Positions 7,944-16,165 of a DNA stretch of 64,000 bases are shown one piece after another. This stretch comes from a bacterium. Lineage in GTDB: Bacteria > Armatimonadota > Fimbriimonadia > Fimbriimonadales > Fimbriimonadaceae. The notes below the pieces were generated by a model. That model saw nothing but the letters and a program-made list of their open reading frames with translations, was not told where the DNA came from and made no database searches. The stretch lies in assembly GCA_013823945.1 (NCBI GenBank), contig PNMZ01000001.1, positions 620,001-684,000 of the forward strand, given 5' to 3'. A program made the translations under genes and the position numbers. The number at the start of each line of letters is the position of its first letter. Position 1 is the first letter of the stretch.

Positions 7944-10900
7944 TCACTCCGCCAAAAACTCCGCTGCCCGCGCCAAAGCCGCATCCGTCGCTGAAGCATC
8001 CCGGCCCCCCGCCGTCGCAAAATCCGGACGACCGCCTCCGCCTCCACCCGCAACTTTCGCCACCTCACGGACAATATCCCCCGCCTTCGCTCCCGCTTTC
8101 ATCGCTACATCACCGACCTTGCAAACAAAAGTGACTTTCCCATCTGCCACATTCGCAACCAAAGCCACCGCATCCGGAGCACCATCTACCAGCCGATCCG
8201 CCGCCAATTTCGCATCCGCTGCGTCTGCATCCGTCATCTTCTGAACCCGCAATCGAACCGAACCAATCAAGGTCTCCTCAACTGCACTGCCCCCCGCCCC
8301 CTGTTGCGCTAACTTTTCGCGCTTCTTGCGCTCTTCACGCAAAGTCTCAAGCATTTTTTCGACCGCCATCGCCAAGTCGCGTGGTTGAGCCTTGAGCTTC
8401 GTCGCTGCTTCTCCGATCAACTCTTGTTGACTCTGCATCCAATTGAACGCATTAAAACCAGTCACCGCCGTAATTCTTCGAACCCCGCTCGCCGCCGAAG
8501 CCTCGTGCTGAATTTTGAATAGCCCAATTTCTCCAGTTGACCCAACATGAACCCCTCCGCATAACTCCCGGCTAAATGAAGGCTCAATGGAACTCATCCC
8601 TCCGATCTGCACGACCCGAACCCGGTCGGCATACTTCTCACCGAACAAGGCCATCGCCCCCATTGCCCGAGCCTCTTCAATCGGCACATCCGGGTAAGTC
8701 ACCACTGGCTGAGCCATCAAAATCTGCTCGTAAACCCGTTGCTCCACCCGAGCGAGTTCCTCCGCCGACATCGCCGCCCCATGCGTAAAGTCAAACCGCA
8801 AAACCTCATCGTTCACCAACGACCCCGCCTGGGTGACGTGCGTCCCCAGGGTCTCCCGCAACGCCGAATGCATCAAGTGCGTCGCCGTATGGTTCCGAGT
8901 AATCGCCCGACGCCGATCCCCATCCACCACCGCCCGAACAGGTTTGTTGAAGTAAAGCTCATTCAGCCGCCGCACCGCCTCGTCTTGGCCAAGCCCCTTC
9001 GCGCCCTCTCCCATTTCTAGCCGCACCATATGCACAAAAATCCCGTCCTGCTTGGTCACATCCAGCACCCTCAAACGGAACCCATTCCCTTCAATCAATC
9101 CCGTATCCGCGACCTGTCCTCCACTTTCCGCATAGAACGGCGTCGCCCGAAGAGCCACGACGAACTCATCCCCTGCAACATCCTCGTCCATCACCGGATG
9201 CGCTCCGGAAATCTCCGTCGTCGCCTCAGTCATCCCGTAACCCAAAAATTCCGTCGCCTCCAGCTTCGATTCCGTGGCGAACAAGATCACCCCCACCCCG
9301 CCGTAAACCGTGTCCATCCCCCCGCCCGCTCGCGACCGCTCCTGCGCCGCCATCATCGCCTCGCCATACCCTTCGACGTCCACCGTCACCCCTGCTTCCT
9401 CACAAATCTCCTGCGTCACCTCCAGCGGGAAGCCAAATGTATCGTAAAGCTGGAATGCAAAGTCTCCATTCAAACCAACTGCTGACAAAATAGAGTTCCT
9501 TATCTTCAAAAGTGATTGAGTAGGTAATTCTTGTCCTGTTAGTCTTTTTAGCGAATGATCGACAATCGCTAAGCTCGACCATAAGTCATCTGACGCATCC
9601 CGGGATTTGGAGTAAGGCTCAATTCTGGCTATCAGGTCTGTTACGTCATTCTGAGCCTGTAGGCCCGATACCACCTCTTGGATTTTGGATGGCAAATCCT
9701 CGAGTTTTAGTTCGTGATTTTGGACTCCAGCTTTCAAGAATGAGGAGGGTTCTTGAATTCGAGTCTTAAGCCACGCTTCTAACATCTCCGTCCCCGCCTC
9801 CAACGTCCGCCGGAACAACGCCTCCTCGTTCCTCAGCGTCTCCAAAATCATCGCCCGACGATCCGCTAACTCCGCATAATGCCCCCCCATCTGGTCAACC
9901 AAAACCTCCGCCAAGTCATAAAAGAACAACTCCCCAAATCCGAGCGTACGCGCGCCCTTCAAAACCGCCCGCCGAATCAACCGCCGCAGTACATATCCCC
10001 GACCGTTATTCGCCGGCAAAACCCCATCCGCAATGCAGAAACACGCCCCCCGCAAGTGATCGGCAATAATCCGCATCGCCCGCTGAACTTCCGGCGACTC
10101 ATCATAGGCGCGCCCCGAAATCTCCACCAACCGCCGCAAAACCGGCTGAAACGCCTCCGTATCATAAACCGACTTGAGACCTGACAAAACCATCGAAGTC
10201 CGCTCTAAGCCCATCCCCGTATCAATACTCTGGAACGGCAAGTCCGGCATCCCCGACTTTTCGTAACCTTTCTCCGGACGGCTCGCATCCTGGAGTGAAC
10301 CCTGCCACTCGTACTGGATGAACACGTCGTTCCAAATCTCCACCCACTTCTTGGCGTCGTCATCGCGCAACCAATCTTCGCGCGAATAAGCCCCCGTCGG
10401 CACTGGCTCATCGCTTGTCCAAAAGAACATTTCGCTGTTCGGCCCGCACGGCCCCGGAGGCCCCTTACTAAACGCCCCCGCTGGCCAATAATTCGTCTCT
10501 TCGCCCAGCCGGAAAACCCGCGTTTCCGGGTCAATCCCCACCGCCCGCAGGTGCATGGCCCACCGCTCCCACGCTTCGTCATCGGTCTCAAAAACTGTGA
10601 ACGACAACCGCGTCGGATCAAGCCCCAGCCACTCTTTTGAAGTCAAAAACTCCCACGAATAATCAATCGCCTGCGTCTTAAAGTAGTCGCCAAAACTAAA
10701 ATTCCCGAGCATCTCAAAAAACGTGAGGTGGCTATCATCTCCTACTTCTTCAATATCCCCCGTCCGAAAGCACTTCTGGGCCGTCGTCAATCGCTTGTTG
10801 CTCGGTTCCGCCACCCCCCGGAAATAAGGCTTAAACTGAACCATCCCCGCCCCATTGAACAAGAGCGACTCATCCAACCGCCCCGTCACATCGTACGGAA

Positions 10901-10994
10901 TCAGTGATCCGCTGGGATGCTCACTGTGCCCCTTGGAAATGAAAAAATCCAAGTACTTCCGGCGCAATTCATGGGGACTCATAACCAACCCCAA
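7944..10994 (-). CDS. alaS: Alanyl-tRNA synthetase with an internal insertion
   Basis: A 1016-residue class II synthetase that charges tRNA-Ala; bacterial AlaRS is usually about 875. Present in order are the catalytic core (YLDFFISKGH, FFEMLGNFSFGDYFK, a GMGLERTSMV helix), the tRNA-recognition domain (ADHLRGACFCIADGVLP), the editing domain with zinc ligands (HTATHLMHSALRE, ELCGGVHV) and a C-Ala domain with a glycine-rich stretch (GGGGGRPDFATAGG). The extra length comes mainly from about 100 residues (roughly 405-505) between EAGTEMLE and GDFAFQLYDTFGFP, which is AT-richer than the rest. TTG at 10994 is taken as start because GGGAGG lies 6 bases upstream; an ATG four codons later is the alternative. 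Confidence 0.98.
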   Translation of the reverse strand: MGLVMSPHELRRKYLDFFISKGHSEHPSGSLIPYDVTGRLDESLLFNGAGMVQFKPYFRGVAEPSNKRLTTAQKCFRTGDIEEVGDDSHLTFFEMLGNFSFGDYFKTQAIDYSWEFLTSKEWLGLDPTRLSFTVFETDDEAWERWAMHLRAVGIDPETRVFRLGEETNYWPAGAFSKGPPGPCGPNSEMFFWTSDEPVPTGAYSREDWLRDDDAKKWVEIWNDVFIQYEWQGSLQDASRPEKGYEKSGMPDLPFQSIDTGMGLERTSMVLSGLKSVYDTEAFQPVLRRLVEISGRAYDESPEVQRAMRIIADHLRGACFCIADGVLPANNGRGYVLRRLIRRAVLKGARTLGFGELFFYDLAEVLVDQMGGHYAELADRRAMILETLRNEEALFRRTLEAGTEMLEAWLKTRIQEPSSFLKAGVQNHELKLEDLPSKIQEVVSGLQAQNDVTDLIARIEPYSKSRDASDDLWSSLAIVDHSLKRLTGQELPTQSLLKIRNSILSAVGLNGDFAFQLYDTFGFPLEVTQEICEEAGVTVDVEGYGEAMMAAQERSRAGGGMDTVYGGVGVILFATESKLEATEFLGYGMTEATTEISGAHPVMDEDVAGDEFVVALRATPFYAESGGQVADTGLIEGNGFRLRVLDVTKQDGIFVHMVRLEMGEGAKGLGQDEAVRRLNELYFNKPVRAVVDGDRRRAITRNHTATHLMHSALRETLGTHVTQAGSLVNDEVLRFDFTHGAAMSAEELARVEQRVYEQILMAQPVVTYPDVPIEEARAMGAMALFGEKYADRVRVVQIGGMSSIEPSFSRELCGGVHVGSTGEIGLFKIQHEASAASGVRRITAVTGFNAFNWMQSQQELIGEAATKLKAQPRDLAMAVEKMLETLREERKKREKLAQQGAGGSAVEETLIGSVRLRVQKMTDADAADAKLAADRLVDGAPDAVALVANVADGKVTFVCKVGDVAMKAGAKAGDIVREVAKVAGGGGGGRPDFATAGGRDASATDAALARAAEFLAE

Positions 10995-11454
10995 ATGGTA
11001 CCTCCCAGTTCAAAAAAGCCCCCTCTCCTTAAACATTGGAGCATCAGAAACTGGCACCCTTGCAAGCACCTCCCCGAATTTATGTGCGAGAGAAGTGAAA
11101 AGAGCAAGTTCGACTCTTGAGATTCGTGTTACTGCGAAAGCAGGAACCCAGTCCTGACAGAAACCCATGCCGCAGGCTCAACTCAATCGCAATCCCAGTG
11201 AAGCTTGCTCGTTCAGAGAGCGTAAGTCGAGAAAATCCCTCCCCGCGGGGGAGGGGAAGGGGTGGGGCAGAATAGCGCCATCATAGAACTTCCGGAAATT
11301 CGAGGAAGTCAACTTATAAACCCATTCCCCACGAAATTCGGGTTGATTTCGCCCCCATTTCCCTCCCCAAGCCTGCGAAGAGCCGGCTACCGACTAAATC
11401 AAGGGGTGGCCCCAAAGGGGCCGGGAGGGGTTCATTCCAAACTACAATGAAAAC
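10995..11454. repeat. Intergenic region with degraded dispersed repeats
   Basis: A 460-base gap between divergent alaS and the DUF6614-like gene. No gene or tRNA is supported. 11131-11183 resembles the dispersed repeat of 7680-7740 (GCGAAAGCAGGAACCCAG, then TGCCGCAGGCTCAACTC), but with the palindrome worn down. 11237-11272 is a third copy of the CCCTCCCC...GGGGTGGGGCAGAA box. 11392-11435 holds another G/C-rich hairpin-like stretch (GGGGTGGCCCCAAAGGGGCC). Promoters for both flanking genes must lie here but none is clear. Confidence 0.65.
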
Positions 11455-11790
11455 ATGAACCTGTACGAAATCTGGGTTGACCTCGCCCCGGGTGCAAAAG
11501 ACCGCGACCTCGTCACCGCCATCCAAAACTGGCTCGATCACCACGTCCACAACAAGACAATCGAAACCTACCGAATCTCCCGTCGCAAGTTCGGCTTCGG
11601 ATTCGCCCCCCTCGGTGAATTCCACATCACTATCGAAACCCGAGACCTTGCCCAACTCGACGCAGCGTTCTCGCTCACCGCCACCCGCACCGGTGATGCC
11701 GAGCAACTCCACCGCGAGGTTTATTCCCGTGTCACCAACTACCACGCCGCTCTCTACCGCGACTTTCCCGATCCTCAAGACATGAGGTAA
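11455..11790 (+). CDS. DUF6614-like small protein
   Basis: A 111-residue soluble protein without a signal peptide. It contains MNLYEIWVDLAPG, RISRRKFGFGFAPLGEFHI and a C-terminal ALYRDFPDP tail, which I recognise as the pattern of the DUF6614 family, known from Proteobacteria and other phyla. Its fold is probably ferredoxin-like (an alternating beta-alpha pattern), but its function is unknown. The gene lies 40 bases upstream of the Ntn hydrolase gene on the same strand; no functional link can be drawn from sequence. The start ATG is the only one consistent with the family N-terminus. Confidence 0.75.
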   Translation: MNLYEIWVDLAPGAKDRDLVTAIQNWLDHHVHNKTIETYRISRRKFGFGFAPLGEFHITIETRDLAQLDAAFSLTATRTGDAEQLHREVYSRVTNYHAALYRDFPDPQDMR

Positions 11791-11830
11791 GTGAGATAAA
11801 CTTAAATTCGTAAAATTTTGAGAACATTTC

Positions 11831-12655
11831 ATGAATCTAAAACTCCTTGGTCTCGCTTGTCTCGCCACAACCTTTTTCACTCCCCTTGCTTGCGCATGCA
11901 CAATTTTCACGCATGTTTCGGACAATCACGTATGGGTTGGAGCAAACGAAGATGTCGAGAAATTGGACACTTTTGCCGATCAGTGGATTTGGCCCCGACC
12001 TGCAAAGGCAAACAAAAACGGGTACTTCACTCTTGGATTCAAAGCCTATCCACTAGCACCTCAAGCTGGCATCAATGACAAGGGACTCTTCTTTGATTAC
12101 AACGCACTCGCGCCGGTCTCTCCAGAGCCTAACGGAAAGCCAGTCGCACAATTCATGATGGCCGACAAGCTCATGGCTGACTGCTCAACCGTTGAAGATG
12201 CAATCGCCATCTTAGACACATATGATCTGAAAGGCCTTGAAGGCGGCCAAATGTTCCTAGTCGACGCACAAGGCAATTCGGCGATCATCGAGCAGCGTGC
12301 TGTCACGTTTCGTAAAAATCGTGACTTTCAGATTGGCACCAACTTCCGAACGAGCACAACTCCTGAAAAACTAATCACATGTGAAAGGTACAAAACGACT
12401 TACAGTGTCCTTTCCGAAGCAAAAATTGTGACGGAGGAGACTATTCTAAACATCTTGAGGGCAACCGCTCTCAATGAAAAGTTCGTCACCAAATACAGCA
12501 TCGCCACCGACTTAAAATCTGGCCGAATTAAGCTGTTCCTAAATGGCGATCCGAGTACCTTTTCTTGGACCGGAACTGTAAGCGACATTTTGAGCAATGG
12601 CAACACAAGGATAAATCTCAAAGAATTCATCCAGAGCAAAAGTGTTCACCAATAG
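11831..12655 (+). CDS. Secreted Ntn hydrolase, choloylglycine hydrolase-like (linear amide C-N hydrolase)
   Basis: A 274-residue protein with a signal peptide of about 22 residues ending LACA, immediately followed by CTIFTH. The exposed Cys23 is the expected N-terminal nucleophile of the penicillin V acylase/bile salt hydrolase superfamily. GANEDVE matches the conserved G-x-N-x-D segment, and AGINDKGLFFDYN corresponds to the family G-x-N-x-x-G-L motif. Such enzymes split linear amide bonds, for example in N-acyl amino acids or acyl-homoserine lactones. It is about 50 residues shorter than bile salt hydrolases, so the natural substrate is open. The signal peptide indicates export to the periplasm or outside. 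It is preceded by the DUF6614-like gene. Confidence 0.8.
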   Translation: MNLKLLGLACLATTFFTPLACACTIFTHVSDNHVWVGANEDVEKLDTFADQWIWPRPAKANKNGYFTLGFKAYPLAPQAGINDKGLFFDYNALAPVSPEPNGKPVAQFMMADKLMADCSTVEDAIAILDTYDLKGLEGGQMFLVDAQGNSAIIEQRAVTFRKNRDFQIGTNFRTSTTPEKLITCERYKTTYSVLSEAKIVTEETILNILRATALNEKFVTKYSIATDLKSGRIKLFLNGDPSTFSWTGTVSDILSNGNTRINLKEFIQSKSVHQ

Positions 12656-12733
12656 TTCGAGTCGAATTTTTCGACTTAAGCGATGATCCAGCCAACCCAA
12701 GTCAAAACCAAGCCACCCCGGTAAACTACCCTT

Positions 12734-13807
12734 GTGGGAAACCGCGAACCGCTCATTGGCAAAACCACCCCCGAACTTGAACAAATCGCCGTTCAACTCG
12801 GGGAAAAAGCCTTTCGCGGACGCCAACTCGCCAAGTGGATTTACGAAAAAGCCGCCCGCGAATTCGACGACCTCAAAGACCTCCCCAAAGCCTTCCGCGA
12901 CAAGCTCGCCGAAAACCACGTCATCTCCCCCCTCACCGTCACCACCCACCGCACAAGCACCGACGGGGTAGACAAACTCCTCGTCCACAATGGCGACAAC
13001 CAAGTTTATGAATGTGTCCTCCTCCCCTATTCCAAGCGGGTGAGCTGTTGCATCTCTTCGCAAGTTGGATGCCCTATGGGTTGCACCTTCTGCGCCACCG
13101 GAATGGGCGGGTTCGACCGCAACCTCACCGCCAGCGAAATCATCGCCCAATACCTTCTTCTCCAATCCCTCACCGAACGCCGCATCAGCCACGTGGTCTT
13201 CATGGGCATGGGCGAACCCCTCCTCAACGCTGAAAACGTCATTAAAGCGCTCAACATCTTCCACGACGAAATCGGCCTCAGCTACCGCCACCTCACTGTC
13301 AGCACCGTCGGCCTCGTCCCCCAAATCCGAGAACTCGCTACTCACAAGCTCCCGATTCACCTCGCCCTCTCGCTCCACAGTCCCATTGACGAAATTCGCT
13401 CTCGCCTCATGCCCGTCAATAACAAGTGGGATGTCGCCGAAACATGGGCCGCTATGCGCGATTACCACGCCGCCACTGGTCGAAAAGTCACCATCGAATA
13501 CCTCCTCATCTCCGAAGTCAACGACACCCCCGAACAAGCTGAAGCCCTGGCCAAACTCGTCAAAGGCACTCCTTGCGTCGTCAACCTCATCCCCTTCAAC
13601 TGGGTGGACACCGGCAACGGCTTCCAACGCCCCGCTCGTTCCCGAATCAACGCTTTCCGATCGACCCTCGAATACCACCAGATCAACGTGACGGAACGCG
13701 TTGAGCGGGGCCACGATATTGCTGCCGCCTGCGGACAACTCGCCGGTCAGCACAAAGGACAATTCGCACGGAGGACACCATCAAACCCACTACCGCTTGC
13801 GCCCTGA
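12734..13807 (+). CDS. rlmN: Dual-specificity 23S rRNA/tRNA (adenine-2-C) methyltransferase RlmN
   Basis: A 357-residue radical SAM enzyme that methylates C2 of A2503 in 23S rRNA and A37 in some tRNAs. The [4Fe-4S] cysteines are in CPMGCTFC (Cys113, 117, 120). The C-terminal segment ERGHDIAAACGQL holds the second catalytic Cys that forms the protein-RNA adduct. FMGMGEPLLN is the SAM-binding GEP motif. The length matches the family. The start is GTG at 12734. The last 28 bases overlap the lipoprotein gene that follows, making this the first gene of a run leading into the LPS export genes. Confidence 0.97.
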   Translation: MGNREPLIGKTTPELEQIAVQLGEKAFRGRQLAKWIYEKAAREFDDLKDLPKAFRDKLAENHVISPLTVTTHRTSTDGVDKLLVHNGDNQVYECVLLPYSKRVSCCISSQVGCPMGCTFCATGMGGFDRNLTASEIIAQYLLLQSLTERRISHVVFMGMGEPLLNAENVIKALNIFHDEIGLSYRHLTVSTVGLVPQIRELATHKLPIHLALSLHSPIDEIRSRLMPVNNKWDVAETWAAMRDYHAATGRKVTIEYLLISEVNDTPEQAEALAKLVKGTPCVVNLIPFNWVDTGNGFQRPARSRINAFRSTLEYHQINVTERVERGHDIAAACGQLAGQHKGQFARRTPSNPLPLAP

Positions 13808-14340
13808 TCGTCCTTTCACTTAGCCTCTTCGCCTGCTCGGGACCAACACCTAAAAACGCCAACGGAACCCCCGTCCCAGCTGCATCTGAACCAGAAAAAT
13901 CCGACGGCCCCCGCCGCATCATTGAATCAGGCCCCCTCGCCCTTGAAGCCAATAACGAACAAGGCGAACCAACTTGGAAAATCAAAGGCGAAGCCGCCCG
14001 GGCTGGGCTCCAGGAAGACGGAGAAAATGAATTCTTTATCACTGCCGTCACGGGTGAAATCTACTCGGATGGCAAAACAGCCAGCACGTTTACTGCCGAC
14101 TCCGCCAAAGCCGTGACTGAGTCCAAAAAACTTGTCCTCGATAAAAACGTCAAAGTAACGTCACTCAGCCAGAAAATGACCCTCCAAGCCGACAAAATCA
14201 CCTGGATGGATGACAAACAGCTCTTTGCCGCCGTCGGAAACGTCCTGATAGACAGCCCCGATTGGCAACTCGGCAAAATGCCCGAAGTCTGGGCAACCCC
14301 TGACCTTAGTAAAATTGGATCTCCGAGCAAATTCAAATGA
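13780..14340 (+). CDS. lptC: LptC-like LPS export lipoprotein with an AUC start
   Basis: The frame runs from ATC at 13780 to TGA at 14340 (186 residues). No ATG, GTG or TTG occurs in frame before a GTG deep inside the protein at 14113, and a CTG at 13804 would cut the signal peptide. Starting at ATC, GGAGG sits 5 bases upstream and the product begins with Lys2, a hydrophobic stretch and the lipobox LFAC (Cys19), an ideal lipoprotein signal. The rest has the beta-rich repeating pattern of LptC/OstA proteins (ITAVTGEIYSDG, KKLVLDKNVKVTS). LptC joins LptBFG to LptA in the periplasm. It overlaps rlmN by 28 bases and the next gene by 4 (ATGA). Confidence 0.8.
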   Translation: MKPTTACALIVLSLSLFACSGPTPKNANGTPVPAASEPEKSDGPRRIIESGPLALEANNEQGEPTWKIKGEAARAGLQEDGENEFFITAVTGEIYSDGKTASTFTADSAKAVTESKKLVLDKNVKVTSLSQKMTLQADKITWMDDKQLFAAVGNVLIDSPDWQLGKMPEVWATPDLSKIGSPSKFK

Positions 14341-15383
14341 CCATCCGAACCCTCGCCCTATCGCTAACTCTCTGTACTACAGCAACTCTTCTGATCGCCC
14401 AAAATACCACCGGAATTAGCTTCAAATCAAAGTCGGGTGACTTTGAAATCAGCAATATCACCGACCAACTATTTGAAGCTAATCCTCAGACAAACGCCTT
14501 CGATTTCGAATTCACTGGCAAACCGCTCCGAGGCCGATCAAGCACACAAAAAATTGCATTTACCGCTTCGCGCGCAACTGGTCAAATCCGCTCCGGCAAA
14601 GACGGCACCATGTACCTTCTCAAAGCCAATCTGACAGGATCGGTTGACGTCACCCAGAATCCCGGCACCTCCGAAGAAGTCCAAATCACCAGCCCCAGCA
14701 TGACGATCTCCGAAGCCGCGAACCGGTCTTCTGCCACCATCAATTTCCCCGGACCCGTCACCATCCACGCTAAAAGTCCAACTACCAAAATCACCGCCGC
14801 TGGAGGCTCCGCTTCTCTCGACGGCTCGGCAAATACTAACCGCGAACTTCGAAACGTCAAACTGAGCGGAACCGTCAACGCTACGATTACCCAAGATGGC
14901 ACCACCAACCTCATAACGACTGGCCTCGATCTCGACCAAGCCGCAAATTCGTCCTCTTTCACCCTCTCCCGCCCCTTCACTCTCACCAACAACTCCAAAA
15001 ATCCCTCCGGACAACCCCAAAAAGTCATTCTAAAGGCAACAGCCGGAACTATCACCACACCCAATATCACCAAACCAAGTTCTGGCCGCCCCATCACTAC
15101 GGCAAACCTCCGGGGACGGGTCACGATCGACTTCACTGGTACCGATAAAGACGGTTCTCCCGTTGAACTGTCCGCATCCGGTGACCGCTTGACCATGGAT
15201 GCCAAAGGGGAAATCCTCCTCATCGGCAACGTAAAAATCACCGGCAACGGCCTCGACTACCAAAGCGACGGCGAGAGTCAAACGGTTTATATCCTAGTCA
15301 ACGAGCAGATGGAACCCACGCGATACGGTGCCCGAGGCAACCCCACCAAAGTTAACATCAAGCCCGACGGAGGCAAACCATGA
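14337..15383 (+). CDS. lptA: LptA/OstA-like periplasmic LPS transport protein
   Basis: A 348-residue protein with a signal peptide ending about residue 21 (LLIAQ). The body is almost entirely beta-strand pattern, rich in Thr, Ser and Asn, with repeated OstA-like units such as GDRLTMDAKGEILLIGNVKITGNG-type strands near the C-terminus. This fits the beta-jellyroll that carries LPS across the periplasm. It is longer than E. coli LptA (185 residues), so it may have two OstA modules or serve as an extended bridge. It overlaps its neighbours by 4 bases at both ends (ATGA), which supports the lptC-A-B-F operon. Assignment rests on position plus beta-repeat character. Confidence 0.75.
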   Translation: MTIRTLALSLTLCTTATLLIAQNTTGISFKSKSGDFEISNITDQLFEANPQTNAFDFEFTGKPLRGRSSTQKIAFTASRATGQIRSGKDGTMYLLKANLTGSVDVTQNPGTSEEVQITSPSMTISEAANRSSATINFPGPVTIHAKSPTTKITAAGGSASLDGSANTNRELRNVKLSGTVNATITQDGTTNLITTGLDLDQAANSSSFTLSRPFTLTNNSKNPSGQPQKVILKATAGTITTPNITKPSSGRPITTANLRGRVTIDFTGTDKDGSPVELSASGDRLTMDAKGEILLIGNVKITGNGLDYQSDGESQTVYILVNEQMEPTRYGARGNPTKVNIKPDGGKP

Positions 15384-16165
15384 TCGTCAAGGCGACCAAC
15401 CTCGTCAAAGTCTACAAGAAGCGCCGGGTGGTCAACGAAGTCAGCGTCGAATTTAGCACCGGAGAAATCGTCGGACTCCTCGGACCAAACGGTGCCGGAA
15501 AAACGACGACGTTTTACATGATCACCGGCCTGATTCGCCCCACCGCCGGTCAAATCGAACTCGACGGTAAGCCAATCACCCGCTGGCCCATGCACAAACG
15601 AGCCCGCTCCGGCATCGGCTACCTCGCCCAAGAATCCAGCGTCTTCCGCCGCCTTACTGTAGAAGACAACCTTCGGCTCGTTCTCGAGGCCCGCGGCTTC
15701 TCCCGCAAAATCCAAGACGAACGCATTGACCGACTCGCCGAAGAACTCAGCATCAAAAGGATCCTCTCCAGCCTCGGCGGAGTCCTCTCCGGAGGCGAAC
15801 GGCGCCGGGTCGAGATTGCCCGCGCAATGGCCACTGAACCCCACTTCATCCTCCTCGACGAACCGTTCACCGGAATTGACCCCGTCACCATCGAAGAACT
15901 TCAGCACATCATTGACCGACTCGCCAAGCAAGGCATCGGAATCCTGATCACCGATCACAACGTAGACGCCACCCTCAACATCACCGACCGCAACTACATC
16001 CTCGTCGACGGACAAATCATTGCCACTGGCAACCAATCAACCATCCGCGCCAACGATGCTGTTCGCAAAAACTACCTCGGTCAAGGTTACGATCAAATCA
16101 ACAAAGACCGACACTCTCCTCCCAACGATCATCAATCAGAACCAGAAACCAATGAAGAAGATTGA
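15380..16165 (+). CDS. lptB: LPS export ABC transporter ATP-binding protein LptB
   Basis: A 261-residue ABC ATPase that powers extraction of LPS from the inner membrane. Walker A is GPNGAGKTT (residues 35-43). The signature is LSGGERRRVEIARAM. Walker B is FILLDEPFTGIDP, with the GID variant typical of LptB. The switch histidine is in TDHNV. The C-terminus extends about 20 residues past the usual end in a polar tail. The start overlaps lptA by ATGA, and the final bases overlap the permease gene by 14 bases. The sequence matches the LptB subfamily better than branched-chain amino-acid transporters. Confidence 0.95.
   Translation: MIVKATNLVKVYKKRRVVNEVSVEFSTGEIVGLLGPNGAGKTTTFYMITGLIRPTAGQIELDGKPITRWPMHKRARSGIGYLAQESSVFRRLTVEDNLRLVLEARGFSRKIQDERIDRLAEELSIKRILSSLGGVLSGGERRRVEIARAMATEPHFILLDEPFTGIDPVTIEELQHIIDRLAKQGIGILITDHNVDATLNITDRNYILVDGQIIATGNQSTIRANDAVRKNYLGQGYDQINKDRHSPPNDHQSEPETNEED

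Noticed and set aside
9474-9783. Intein in alaS
   Set aside because: The insert is about 100 residues, too short, and lacks the starting Cys/Ser and the ending His-Asn with a following nucleophile.
11096-11120. tRNA T-arm-like sequence (GTTCGACTC)
   Set aside because: The flanking bases form no acceptor or anticodon stems, and the local hairpin has the wrong geometry.
12539-13762. Long open frame of 407 codons on the minus strand across rlmN
   Set aside because: It is the antisense shadow of rlmN, which has all its catalytic motifs. The translation has no domain pattern and the openness follows from the codon bias of the true gene.
13741-13842. Frameshift joining rlmN and the lipoprotein as one gene
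   Set aside because: rlmN ends with its conserved Cys-containing tail, and the lipoprotein has its own ribosome site and signal peptide.
15287-16036. 249-codon minus-strand frame across lptB
   Set aside because: Antisense shadow of an ABC ATPase with complete Walker and signature motifs.
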